From DATKIY01 sp963726755 (GTDB lineage Bacteria; Actinomycetota; Actinomycetes; JAHEKZ01), in assembly GCA_963726755.1 (NCBI GenBank), contig CAVSDB010000003.1, positions 992,001-1,056,000 of the forward strand: a DNA stretch of 64,000 nucleotides, given 5' to 3'. Within the stretch, counting starts at the first letter, position 1; each line of letters opens with the position of its first letter. The notes below the pieces were generated by a model. That model did not search any database, was not told the origin of the DNA, and saw only the letters and a list, made by a program, of their open reading frames with translations. The translations under genes were made by a program, and so were the position numbers. Positions 22,459 to 32,305 of this stretch are shown piece by piece.

Positions 22459-23055
22459 GGTACCGAATGCGACGGACGTCCTGGTGTTGTTGCGTGCTTT
22501 GTTGTTTCGTTGACGGTCGCCGCCTGCGGTGTGCCGTCGACCGATGGAGCGGAGCCGTTGCCCACTGACGTTGCGGCGATTGCGCAACTTCCCCCGGTCG
22601 TGGAGTCGTCAGCACCGCAGACGACGCCGGTTGTAGTCACCCTGGTCGGGAACGACAAACTCGTCCGAACTCGTCGACTCGTTGTTGGGCAGGGGCGCAA
22701 GGAGTTGCTGAATGCCGCGCTGGACGGCGTAGTGACCGGACCCGACTCGGCGGAGCGCGCCGTTGGCTTGATCACGCTCGTGCACCCGGATGCGACGTTG
22801 ACCGGAGTGCTTGCTGGCCATGCTGCCTCGGTCAACTTGGAGTTCGGACAAGCACCGCCGGGTGAGTTGCCACTTGCGGTGGGGCAGGTCGCGCTGACAG
22901 CGCTCGGGGTCGAGGGGATCCGCAAGGTCGCGTTCCGCGTCGACGGGGCGCGAGTGCGAGTTCCGATGCCAGACGGTGGACCCAATCAACGTTGGGTTAC
23001 CGCGCGCGACTACCGCGACGTCATCAAACGCCCCGCTGCTAGGCAAACGGCGCTT
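22455..23055 (+). CDS. GerMN-domain lipoprotein (CseA/LpqB-N-terminal-like), frameshifted
   Basis: Starts at the ATG overlapping the kinase stop (MRYRMRRTS). A slip just after the start shifts to the frame giving ACFVVSLTVAACGVPS, a lipobox (TVAAC) for lipid anchoring outside the membrane. The mature part has a GerMN fold: VTLVGNDKLVRTRRLV, RKELLNAALDGVVTGPDSAE, GVLAGHAASVNLEFGQ, QVALTALGVEGIRKVAFRVDG and VPMPDGGPNQRWVTARDYRD. About 190-200 residues, so it lacks the C-terminal beta-propeller of LpqB and is closer to CseA, the lipoprotein that modulates CseBC signalling. The natural end lies near 23040-23055 and probably includes another slip. It faces gamma-glutamyltransferase. Confidence 0.75.
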
Positions 23056-23063
23056 AGCGCCGT
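23047..23063. terminator. Small shared hairpin between convergent genes
   Basis: A perfect 7-bp stem (ACGGCGC / GCGCCGT) with a TTA loop. On the minus strand the loop is the TAA that ends the gamma-glutamyltransferase when its last frame is corrected (ADGLPVVAARR then stop), and on the plus strand it sits at the expected end of the lipoprotein gene. It could terminate both transcripts; no T-tract. Confidence 0.4.
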
Positions 23064-24678
23064 GCTGCAACTACGGGGGAGGCCGTCGGCTCGCGGGTCG
23101 GTTCCTGCGGCCAGACCTGACGGGCTGACGACGGCGACCTGGCTGTGTCCCAGTTCGCTGCTGCGAGGGGGCACCGGGTTCTTCGGTCCGCTCCATTGCT
23201 CCAAGATACTGAACCTCGTGCGGCTCGTAGTCGGTCTCGTACGTCAGTTGATCGTCGGGTTCACCGGGATCCCATGGTCCGACGATCCATCTCGGCGCGC
23301 TGACGGCGTCTTGCGGAGTTGCACCAGCGATGAGGTTCGACAACACCTGCGTGAGGATTTGCGGCTGAATCTCGCCACCCATCGTGCCGACCGCTGCGAA
23401 AGTGTCCTCAGTTTCCGCGAGCACCGGCGTCAGCGTGTGCGCGGGTCGTTTGCCGCCGGCGATGACGTTGGGGGATGCGGGGTCGAGCGAGAAGCAGGCG
23501 CCTCGGTTGTGCAGGAAGATTCCGGTTCCCGCGTCGTACAGCAGTGAACCGAACCCGTAGTAGAGGCTCTGGATCAGCGAGACGCAACGTCCGCTGGAGT
23601 CGACCGCGGCCATCGCGATGGTGTCGCCGTTCGGACGAGGTCGCTTCGGCAGTCCAGACGCCGGGACGTCCATCGCGTCTTCGTAGAACCGTGTCGAGTG
23701 CGTCGGGGGTGAGCAGCGTCTCGACATCGACGGTCATGCTGGTCGGATCCGCGAGAAGGGCGAGTCGTTCTCGGGTCGCTTGCATGAACAGTCGCGCGAC
23801 TACCGTCGACGGGACGTCGGGCGAGTAGTGGGACGTAGTCGCGGTAAGGGGGCCGGGACGGATTCCATCGCTCCGAGCAGCCGTAGCAGACAGGAAGCCC
23901 TGCGAGTTCGGCGGCGCGGTGCTCACTTTCCAGTCGCGGACCTGAAGGGTGAGCGGCGGTTGCTGCGTCACCTCGAATGCGTCGAGGTCGTCCAGGATGA
24001 TCGGTACGTCAAGGTTGGTGAACCCGTCGACGAGTTGGCGCGCAAGATCGCCGCGGTACCAGCTCTCGGCGCCCTCGCTGGCGAGTTGCGTCAGCGTCCG
24101 CCGAGCGCTGGTTGCTGCAGTGTGCTCGCCTTGACCTAGCGGCGTCCCGTCTGGTGCGAAGACGTCTCGCCATCCTGGGTCGGCGAGGATCGTTGGTGCC
24201 GTTTCGTCGATGGCTTCAGCCAGACCCGTGGGAGACGCGAACGCCGTCCGTCGCTGCGTCGATGGCCGGCTGCAGCAACGTCGACCAGGGGAGTTCGGCC
24301 CCGTGCTCGTGAAGCGCGGCCCATCCCCCGACGAGTCCGGGGACCGTCACGGTGTCCGGTCCGCGCAACGGCATGGCCGCCGTACTTCGTCCGAAGGGCT
24401 GCTGCGTTCGCCGACGCTGGCGCACGACCCGAGGCGTTGAAGAACGTCGTCGTCCCGTCGGGATCGCGGACTAGCGCGAGGAGGTCGCCGCCGAGGGCGC
24501 AGTTGTGCGGGTACGCGACGGTGAGCACCCCGGCCGCAGCCAGCGCGGCGTCGATGGCGTTTCCCCCGGCGTTGGCAGCAGCCTCACCCGCGAGCGTGGC
24601 GTCCCGAAGCGGAGTAGCATAAACGATCGCAACGGCCTTAGAGGGCAGATCGCAGCACCCCCCGACCCTATGTTCCAC
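23052..24678 (-). CDS. Gamma-glutamyltransferase (GGT), broken by several frameshifts
   Basis: Ntn-hydrolase that cleaves gamma-glutamyl bonds of glutathione-like compounds. Blocks in order: AGGNAIDAALAAAGVLTVAYPHNCALGGD near the N-terminus, TVTVPGLVGGWAALHEHGAELPW, then RRTLTQLASEGAESWYRGDLARQLV, NSQGFLSATAA, and NGDTIAMAAVDSSGRCVSLIQS, where the Thr after GD is the autocatalytic nucleophile of the small subunit. The end GHSQVAVVS...AAGTDPRADG lies in yet another frame. At least four indels separate these blocks, but every motif is intact, so sequencing error is the likely cause. The start is uncertain because the usual N-terminus is unclear and the open frame runs into a dispersed repeat. 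Interesting in context, since the ergothioneine genes also use gamma-glutamyl thiols. Confidence 0.82.
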
Positions 24679-24685
24679 CGGGGCC

Positions 24686-24738
24686 AAGAACGACGCGCTG
24701 GACACCTGGTGGAACAAACTTGCTATTCATGCTGTGGA
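24686..24738. repeat. Dispersed intergenic repeat, copy A
   Basis: 53 bp beginning AAGAACGACGCG and ending ATTCATGCTGTGGA. It aligns with 40774-40828 over its whole length with a few mismatches and two one-base gaps. It lies between gamma-glutamyltransferase and the GAF-domain gene. The short flanks TGTTCCACC (24671-24679) and GGTGGAACA also form an inverted repeat around part of it. Confidence 0.6.
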
Positions 24739-24928
24739 CAACTCGGTGGCGAGGGTCTCGGGGGCCTGGGTGGGCCGGATGGGTGATGGGGTGCGGAATG
24801 TCTAGGGGATCGGCCGTGGGTTCCGGTGCAATGGATCGTCCGATTTGGTGTCTTTGATACGTATGAGCTGGTGTCCTTGAGCCTTTCGAGGCGGGACCTC
24901 GCCTAGCGTGCACCCTGGAGGGGTGAGG

Positions 24929-25510
24929 GTGACCGACGAGCACATCGGTGAGCGACACCAAACGTCGCCCACCGCCCGCCTTGCCGCGGCTAATCGCATG
25001 CGCGAAGCGCTGAAGGACCGCGCGGGTCTGTCACCCATCTCCGAAGCTGCCGCCGCCTTCTTCTTCGAACTCTTCGACGCCGACGTTTGCGCCATCACGC
25101 TGTTGCGCGGTGACGAGTACCGCAAGCTCACCACGATCGGCGAGGGTTCCCCCGGTCAGGTGCTTCACGACATCTGGCAGCCGTACCCGACCTCGACGTA
25201 CACCGAGTTGACCGACGTCCTGAAGTCCGGACGCGGCTTCGTCGCTTCGCTCGGCAATGACGGCGGAGTTCCCGAGACCCAGGTCCTCCTACGGAAACTG
25301 GGCAAAGGCTCGTGCGTTGGCGCACCGATCATGCATCGCTCCGACGTCGTCGGCGAGGTCTTCGTCAGTCGCATGGCCGGCCGGCACGGCTTCACCGGTC
25401 GAGACCTCGCGTTGGCCCTCGACCTTTCGCGCCAACTCGGGTTCCGGCTCGGCCCAGCGGTCATCGCGTACGACGACGCGCACCCCGAGTGGTGGCCGAT
25501 CGCGAAGTAG
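24929..25510 (+). CDS. GAF-domain protein
   Basis: 193 residues from the GTG at 24929, chosen because GGAGG lies seven bases upstream; an earlier GTG at 24908 lacks a site. After a helical start (ARLAAANRMREALKDRAGLSPISEAAAAFFFELFDA) comes a GAF fold: DVCAITLLRGDEYRKLTTIGE, TSTYTELTDVLKSGRGFVASLG, LLRKLGKGSCVGAPIMHRSDVVGEVFVSRMAGR, then DLALALDLSRQLGFRLGPAV. No output domain is attached, so it probably binds a small ligand and signals through a partner. Intact; convergent with dtd, with four bases between stops. The specific ligand cannot be told from sequence. Confidence 0.75.
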   Translation: MTDEHIGERHQTSPTARLAAANRMREALKDRAGLSPISEAAAAFFFELFDADVCAITLLRGDEYRKLTTIGEGSPGQVLHDIWQPYPTSTYTELTDVLKSGRGFVASLGNDGGVPETQVLLRKLGKGSCVGAPIMHRSDVVGEVFVSRMAGRHGFTGRDLALALDLSRQLGFRLGPAVIAYDDAHPEWWPIAK

Positions 25511-25514
25511 TTGC

Positions 25515-25940
25515 TCAGACCTCGACGAGGATCGTGCGCGGCCCGTCGTTGACCAAGCTGACTTGCATGTTGGCACCGAACCGTCCCGTGGCGACGGTCG
25601 CGCCGAGACGACGCAGCGCGTCGCAGAACGCTTCGACCAGCGGTTCGGACACCGGACGCGGCGCTGCCGCCGACCACGACGGACGCCGCCCCTTGCTGAG
25701 ATCGGCGTAGAGCGTGAATTGGCTGACGACCAGCAACGGTGCGTTGTTGTCGCTGGCCGACCTCTCGTCGTCCATGACACGCAATCCCCAAACCTTGTCC
25801 GCGAGCCGATTCGCTTGCTCGGTGGTGTCGTCGTGAGTGACGCCAACCAAGACGACTAGCCCAGGCTCGTCGATGGCGCCGATGATCTCGTCGTCTACAG
25901 CGACCGACGCCGACGTGACGACCTGTACTAGTGCGCGCAT
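25515..25940 (-). CDS. dtd: D-aminoacyl-tRNA deacylase (Dtd)
   Basis: Proofreading enzyme that hydrolyses D-amino acids from tRNA in the cytoplasm. 141 residues, normal length, starting MRALVQVVTSASVAVDD. Both active-site signatures are present: SQFTLYADLSKGRRP and GRFGANMQVSLVNDGP (cross-subunit Gly-cis-Pro type loop). The ATG shares one base with the stop of the preceding GNAT gene (TAATG), so translation is coupled. Confidence 0.95.
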   Translation of the reverse strand: MRALVQVVTSASVAVDDEIIGAIDEPGLVVLVGVTHDDTTEQANRLADKVWGLRVMDDERSASDNNAPLLVVSQFTLYADLSKGRRPSWSAAAPRPVSEPLVEAFCDALRRLGATVATGRFGANMQVSLVNDGPRTILVEV

Positions 25941-26405
25941 TACGACGTACCTTTTCGCATCTCGATGAACTCGTGGACGCCCCCGTTGGTTTCGTGTTGA
26001 TAGCGACGAACGAATTCGAAGCCAGCCCGACGGTAGACCGTGATTGCGCGTTCGTTGAAGGCGGCGACAGACAGGCGTGATTTCCTCCGCGGCCAATTCG
26101 TCAGTCGCGTATCGGACTCCAGCTTCGACGAACGACTGGCCAAGCCCCATACCTGCCAAGTCGGGCCGCAGTCCGAGACCTATCTCCACCTGCTTGTTGG
26201 ACCTCTTGAACACAAAGAAGCCGACAAACTCACCCATCGTGTCGTCGGCAGCGAAGTATCGGTCGCCCCACTCCGCAGGGTCCATGAGTTCAGCCAGGTC
26301 GTCGGGGTCGGCATCGAAGTCATAGAACGCGTATTCGCCCGGGTATCGCCAGCCAGCGACGACGTCAGCGTCGCTGCTCGTCATCGGCCTGACGGTGAAC
26401 TCCAC
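25940..26405 (-). CDS. GNAT-family N-acetyltransferase (one frameshift)
   Basis: About 155 residues. Starts at a GTG that overlaps the upstream lipoprotein stop (TAGTG) and reads VEFTVRPMTSSDADVVAGWRYPGEYAFYDF. The acetyl-CoA-binding region is VEIGLGLRPDLAGMGLGQSFVEAGV. A slip near 26085 moves the C-terminus (SVAAFNERAITVYRRAGFEFVRRY...FIEMRKGTS) to another frame; that segment is the typical GNAT NxxAixlYeklGF motif. The substrate is unknown. Lies in a tight lipoprotein-GNAT-dtd run. Confidence 0.85.
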
Positions 26406-27197
26406 TAGCGGACGTCGACTTTGCACTCGGCCTCTGTTGTGGTCCCCACTGTCACCTCGACCTGCTTCTCACGCGAGCACCCGAGCACGTACGTACCGGG
26501 GGGCAAGTCAAAACTGAAGTGACCCTCGGCGTCGCTGGTGGTTGTGGCGACCACGTGCGAACCCGACAACACCTTGACTGGCCAGTTGCGTCCAGGCGAG
26601 CCGTGCAGCGCCGAATTCCCAGTTTGCATCGGGTGGTCCGCCGTACATTCGAACGATCCCCGTCAGCTTCCCAGTGGCCGCACGCAGGGCGGTTAGCTGA
26701 TCGGCAACCGGATACAGCGGATCCTGCCCGCAAGGCAGCAGCGGCGTATGCACGAACCACGTGCCCTCACGTCGTCCTGCACGATGACCGGAAGCTGCCA
26801 CCTCGGCGGATCGTTCGGGCAGTCTGGCGCAGCGCCGGCTGTCTGGTCCGGTTGCGCGAGCGCGTCGGTCACGTCCGCGACCAGTTGCGGATTGGACATA
26901 TCGAGGTGCGGATCAGGTTCTGGTGTCGAGAACCAGCCGTTGCGACAGAACGTGTACTCGATGACGGTCCCCTCGATCGATTCGTAATTTTGGATCGAGT
27001 TGAACTTTCCCTGCATCACGTCGATTGGGTCAGGGCACTCGAATTTCCTCAGGGGTGCGCCAACAATCCCCCACGCCGAGATACCGGTTGTTGTGGGGAT
27101 CGCAGCGCTCGAGCTCTTGAGCGTCGTGGTCACCGGACGACGTACAGGCCGCTAAGGCGAGGGCGGCGGCAACGGTAGTCAGCGCAGTCAGTCGCAT
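26405..27197 (-). CDS. Lipoprotein with C-terminal carboxypeptidase-regulatory-like beta domain (frameshifted)
   Basis: Signal MRLTALTTVAAALALAACTSSG with lipobox ALAAC. The mature part (about 240 residues) has no family I recognise in its middle: ERCDPHNNRYLGVGDCWRTPEE, ECPDPIDVMQGKFNSIQNY, GTVIEYTFCRNGWFSTPEPDPHLD, then WFVHTPLLPCGQDPLYPVAD and GKLTGIVRMYGG. It contains several Cys that may form disulfides. The last ~70 residues (VKVLSGSHVVATTTSDAEGHFSFDLPPGTYVLGC...) form a carboxypeptidase regulatory-like beta sandwich. Three indels spread it over three frames. It is likely anchored outside the membrane; function unknown. Confidence 0.65.
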
Positions 27198-27301
27198 CCG
27201 ACCTCCTCCCCGCGGCAAAGCTGGTGGCGCAATATCTCACGGCTCGACGTGCGACCACCGGCTAACAAGCCACCTCGGACGTCTCGACCTACGATGACAG
27301 C

Positions 27302-28232
27302 GTGATCGACTTCGTGGACGGCGGCGCGGCGGGCGACCTGTCGGTCGACTGGATCCACGGACAACCGCGACGGTCCGACACCGACGATCCGCCGATCCAG
27401 GTGCACCGCTACGACGAACACACGATCATCCTGCGCCAGAGCAAGCAGTTGACGTACGAGGCGCCGTTCCTCTACCTGTTCTTCGGCAATCACACTGCGC
27501 TGCTCCTCGATACCGGTGCCGTAAAGGACGCCGCCCGCATGCCACTACGACGCACGGTCGACGACCTGATCAACGCCTGGCTCGTCGGACCATCCCCGCG
27601 ACGACTACCGACTCGTCGTCGCGCACACCCACGGACACGGCGACCACGTCGACGGAGATGAGCAGTTCGCTGATCGACCCGACACGACGATCGTCGCCAA
27701 GGATCCTGAGTCCGTCGCCCGTTTCTTCGGATTCACCGCGTGGCCCAGACAGACCGTCAACTTCGACCTTGGTGGACGCGTACTCGAGGTCACCGGCAAC
27801 CCCGGACACCACCCTGCAGCGATCGCGATCTACGACGCGTGGACTGGGTTCCTACTCACCGGCGACACGGTCTATCCAGGACGCCTCTACGTCAGCGACA
27901 TCGACGAATTTGTCGAAAGCCTCGATGCCCTTGTCGAGATCACCCAGAGTCGTGACGTCAGCTGGGTCATGGGCTGTCACATCGAGATGACAACCACACC
28001 CGGCCTGGACTACCCGACTGGCAATCGCTTCCAGCCGCACGAACCGCGACTGCAAGTGACCGTTGACCAACTCCGGACCGTACGTGACGCAGCGCATGCG
28101 GTGAAGGATCGTCCGGGCGTTCACGTCTTCGACGACTTCATCATCTTCAACGGCCGATGTGTCGCAGGAGTTGTGAAACAACTGCTGCGCGCCAATCGGG
28201 ATCGAATTCGAGAGTTGCTGTCAAAGCCGTAG
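27302..28232 (+). CDS. Metallo-beta-lactamase-fold hydrolase (one frameshift)
   Basis: About 310 residues from a GTG start (MIDFVDGG). The metal-binding motif HTHGHGDHVDGD is intact, with later ligands in VTGNPGHHPAAIAIYD, FLLTGDTVYPGRLYV and MGCHIEMT. A slip near 27590 joins the N-terminal ALLLDTGAVKDA part to the HTHGHGDH part. The C-terminus (FDDFIIFNGRC...RIRELLSKP) is intact. No signal peptide. Substrate unknown; glyoxalase-II, lactonase and phosphodiesterase types share these motifs. Confidence 0.82.
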
Positions 28233-28236
28233 ACGT

Positions 28237-31234
28237 TCACCTGAGGCAGATCAGGGGAGTCGTCGCCCTCGATGTTGATGTGCGGTAAGAACCGGTCAAG
28301 CCATCGCGGCAGCCACCACGCCGACTCACCCATCAGCAGGATCGCAGCGGGTGCGAGCGTGATGACCAAGATGCCGGCAAGCAGCACGGCGCATGCCAGA
28401 CCCGACGCCGAACTGTTTGATCGTGGGATCACCGTTGAAGATGAAGCTGGCGAAGACTGCGGTCATGATCAGGCAGGCTGCCGTCGTAATCCGAGCGCTG
28501 GACGCGAGTCCTGACACCACTGCAGCGCTTGGCCGGTTCACCGGCGAAGCGGTGTTGGTCGATGCGACTGACGAGGAAGACCTGGTAGTCCATCGACAGC
28601 CCAAACAACACGGCGAACATCATCAGCGGTACGTAGCTAGCAATGGGCACGGTGTCTCTGGCGGTGTCGATCCCGACCAGCGAGATCCCCCATCCCCACT
28701 GGAACGTTGCCGTCAGCACGCCAAACGCGGCCGCAGCAGACAACACGTTGGTGATCGCAGCCTGCAGCGGAACCAAGATGGAGCGAAACGCAACCATCAA
28801 CAGCAGGAAGCCGAGCAAGATGACTGTTCCGATGACCAGCAGCAGTCGCTGCGAGATGAGCGTCGCGAGGTCGGCGTACGAAGCGGTGTAACCACCGACG
28901 AAGGACAAGATGCTCCGGTCGTTGACGGTCGGTAGCACGCTCGAACGCACCGACGTCAGCAACTCCGTCGTTTGCTCGCTTGCGGGTGCAGTCGTCGGAA
29001 CCGCGGACAGCAGCACGACGTCGCCATGCTTGTTCGTCTGCGGGGGCGTGACGACCAGCACACCCGACGTCGCTGAGAGCGCGTCCTGCAAAGCGACGAC
29101 GCGCGGATCGGTATTACGCGGATCGCCGCCAGCGACGTGCCACCATCGCGGTGAGCTGACGCTGCAACTGCTCGGCGCGCTTCTTCTCTTGTTCCGCCTG
29201 GTGCTTTTGCGCTTTGAGTTCGTTGGCTTGTTGCTGAAGGCTGTCGGCTTGCCTCTGCAACGCGTTGGCTTGCTGTTGGAGTGCGTCACCTTGAGCGGTG
29301 AGATCCGCCTCTTGCACCTGAAGGGCGTTTGCCTGACGTTGCAACTCGTTCGCCTGAGCTTGGAGTTGTTGCGCTTGGGCGTTCAGTTGCGCCGCCTTGG
29401 CCGCGAGGTTCCTGCCGCGCTCGGCGAGACGTTGAGCCTGACGCTTCAGCGGCGCGAGTTCTTTACGCACTTGCTGCTCGGTGACTTGCAGGGCGTCGAG
29501 CCGGGCCTGAAGCCTGGCTTGCTGCTGAGGGTGGTCGTCAAGGTGGGCGATCCGCCGTTCGAGCACCTTCTCTCGCGCGAGAATTCGCACCAGTTGGCGA
29601 GCCAGCGGTAACGCCTGTTGTGCGAGGGCCCGCGCTCGATTCTCAAGATGGTCCCGTTGGTTTTGCAGCCTCGCCTGTTCAGCTTCAAGTGCGCGCTGCT
29701 CTTGCTCTAGCTGTGCCCTTTGGGCTTGCAACTGTGCACCTTGACTCGAAAGAGCCGCTGCCTGTCGTTCCAGACTTGCTTGCTGGGCTTCAAGTTGTTG
29801 CTGCTGTCTTTCGAGTTCCCGCTGCTGGGCCTCCAACTGTTGCTGTTGCCGCGTCAGTTGTTTCGACTGCTGTTTGAGGCTCTTCTGCAGGGACGTCGCT
29901 TCGTCGTACTTCTTGGTGTACGTCGCGCTCGGTGTCGCGACGGGATCGAGTTTGGACGCCACCTGTAGTGGTCCGTTGTACCCGACTCCGAAACCGGCAG
30001 TGATCAGGTCGTACGCCTGACGCTGCGTGGTTTGCAGGGACGTTGCGCCGATGTCCTCCTGCGCGAACTGCAGCGACGATGCGGGGATGATCAGCGGAAT
30101 AAGGAAGAGCAACGATCCCGCGACCATCCAGACCGGACGCCTGCCGACAAGGGCGGCCCATGACTTCCACAACCTGCCCTTCTCGGACCTCGCACGCCAC
30201 GACGCGGGCAGTGACAGCACGTTGATGCGCTCACCCAGGAGAGCGAGTATCGCGGGAAGCAACGTGATGGCAGCAAAGACGGCAGTCACAACTGCTATCG
30301 CAGCGGCAAGACCCAACGTGCTGAGAATGGGAATCCCTGAGACGCGAAGCGCCACTAGCGCAACGACGACCGTGCCACCGGCAAAGACGATCGCGCTGCC
30401 AGACGTTGCCACCGTTCGCGCGATTGATTCCTTAACCTCCGTGCCGTCACGGATCTGCTCTTGATGTCGGGTGACCATGAACAGCGCGTAGTCGATGCCG
30501 ACGCCGAGTCCGATCATCGTGGCCAGCGTCGCTGCGGTATTCGGTATCGAGATGAAGTGACCCAACAGGCCGACGGTTGCAAGCGCGATGATGAGTCCGA
30601 TGATGGCCGAGAGGATCGGAAGTCCCATCGCAACGACGCTTCCGAGCACCAGCGTCAGGATCAACATCGCCGCAAGGATGCCGACGATCTCGCTCTTCTC
30701 AGTCGACTCTTGCGACAGTTCGCTACCGATCGATCCTGCGGCGGCAACGGTTATCCCGGCATCTTGAGCCGGCTTGGTTCCGTCGAAGACGGTCTGGGCG
30801 ACATTCTCGTCCAGTTCGCCGGATCCGACGTCCAACAACACCGGAGCGAATGCGGTGCGTCCGTCCTGTGACAGCAGTCCTGCGGTCTGCCCCGAACTAC
30901 TCAGTGGGTTCGTCACGCTGTAGACGTGCGGTAGGTGACGCATTGCTTTGACGGACGCACTCAATGCCTGTTTGTTTGCGTCATCGGTCAGTTTGCCCGA
31001 GTCGACCTGGAACACGATCGGGTTGACGCCGTTTTGTTGCGGGGGGAACCGCTCGGTTAGCAGGTCAGTGACGTGCTGGCTGCCGGTTCCCGGAAGCGAC
31101 AGGTCGTTGCTCGTCTGAGTACCGAAAGTGGCGACCAGCGTCCCGACGATGACGAAGACCAGCGCCCAAGCACCGAGGACTAGCAGCGGCCACCGAGCAC
31201 AGGCTCGGCCCAGGTGATGAAGTGCTTCACCCAT
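28237..31234 (-). CDS. MMPL/RND-type membrane transporter with a large coiled-coil insertion (frameshifted)
   Basis: Starts MGEALHHLGRACARWPLLVLGAWALVF (TM1). The first periplasmic domain runs about 45-180; then helices 2-6, including the signature GLGVGIDYALFMVTRHQEQI, and TM7 (VWMVAGSLLFLIPLIIP). After ATYTKKYDEATSLQ comes about 230 residues of Gln/Leu/Ala/Arg/Glu coiled coil with heptads such as QQQLEAQQRELERQQQQLEA and LQQQANALQRQADSLQQQAN, sitting where the second periplasmic domain normally begins. The usual fold resumes at DPRVVALQDALSATSGVLVV, then TM8-12 with GLSMDYQVFLVSRI. Indels near 29140, 28545 and 28400 split the C-terminal half. About 1,000 residues in all. MMPL proteins export lipids or other hydrophobic cargo; the cargo here is unknown. 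It ends four bases from the convergent hydrolase gene. Confidence 0.85.
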
Positions 31235-31326
31235 CGCGACTACCGGCCGCTCAGGCCACGGGACGATCGCTGTGATCGAGCATCACGTTGGAGGGTATAC
31301 AGGTCGATCGTGTGTGTGAACTGCGG

Positions 31327-32111
31327 TCAGTTGCGCTTGATCTGCTCACAGAGCCGCATGGCAGTGTCGGCCGTGTCGACCCTTGCCTCGTCTGGACCGT
31401 TCCCGCAGTAGATCTGGTCCGCGCCCCCGCCACCATCGATGGCGTCCGAGCCGTCGACTCCGGCGAGATAGTCGTTGCCGTCGTCGCCCCAGATGCGGTC
31501 GTTGTCCTCACCGGTACGCAGCCAGTCATCGCCGGCGCCACCTGTGACTCGGTCGCGACCGGGGCCGCCGTTGAAGAAGTCCGGACCGGCACCAAGGTGA
31601 CCGACGTCGTTCCCCTGGTCGCTCAGGAATGCTTCCGAGAACATCGCCGGACAGGCTTGACGCATCGACGTAGTCGTCACCGAGCCGTGGCCAGATCTCG
31701 ATCAACAGTGGCTTGTACGCGCTGTAGCCCTTGGGCACTGCGCAGATCGCGACGACGCCCTTCTTGACGTGCTTTACCGCTTTGCAGCTCGGAGTGAGTC
31801 GGTTGAACTTGGCGGTGCCGGTGTCGGCGAAGCGCAGCCCGCCCTTCACGACCGTGATCTACAGGTGGCTGTTCTGCTGACCGGCGCGGTATCGCAATCC
31901 GCAATGCGTCTTGGTAATGACTGCGGCGTCCTTCATGGGGACGGCAGTGTTGGTATTGAGTTCGGTGGTGAACTGGCACGATGGTCCGGCGTTGATCTGG
32001 GGCGCTTTGGCCGACGAACCACCGGAGGCGAACGTGGTTCCAGCGAGGCTGGTCGTCAGGGCCATTCCGAGTGAGGACGGCGACACCGAGACTCACGTAC
32101 CGTCGAAGCAT
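31327..32111 (-). CDS. Secreted RTX-type calcium-binding protein (interrupted)
   Basis: Begins MLRRYVSLGVAVL; after a slip near 32075 it continues SLGMALTTSLAGTTFASGG, giving a signal peptide. The middle (NAGPSCQFTTELNTNTAVPMKDA, then FADTGTAKFNRLTPSCKAVKH) has paired Cys. The end is a run of RTX nonapeptides: GNDVGHLGAGPDFFNGGPGRDRVTGGAGDDWL, GDDGNDYLAG and GGGGADQIYCGNGPDEA, which bind Ca2+ outside the cell. An in-frame TAG at 31861-31859 and a slip near 31660 interrupt it; both could be sequence errors. About 260 residues; no type I secretion genes are adjacent, and the signal peptide suggests Sec export. Confidence 0.65.
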
Positions 32112-32305
32112 CGTCGTCCTCCAGACGGCGCCGATTGCGGTTCAGATAGCCCGAACCGCCCATTCGCTTAGATTTCGTCACCGGTCTAGGCGCCTTTAAC
32201 CCCGCGCCGTAGACAGCCCCTTTCGGCCTAGTGACTGGCCGCCATTCGCTCGCGAGGAACGGATGGAGCCGCGTAGATTTACGGGATTCGAGGGGGAGGA
32301 ATCTG

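Noticed and set aside
22510..23547. 345-residue protein extending the GerMN lipoprotein to 23547
   Set aside because: After about 23050 the text is antisense to gamma-glutamyltransferase and loses all GerMN features.
29140..29990. Stand-alone coiled-coil gene overlapping the MMPL gene
   Set aside because: It is in the same frame as the preceding MMPL segment for more than 700 codons, so it belongs to the transporter.
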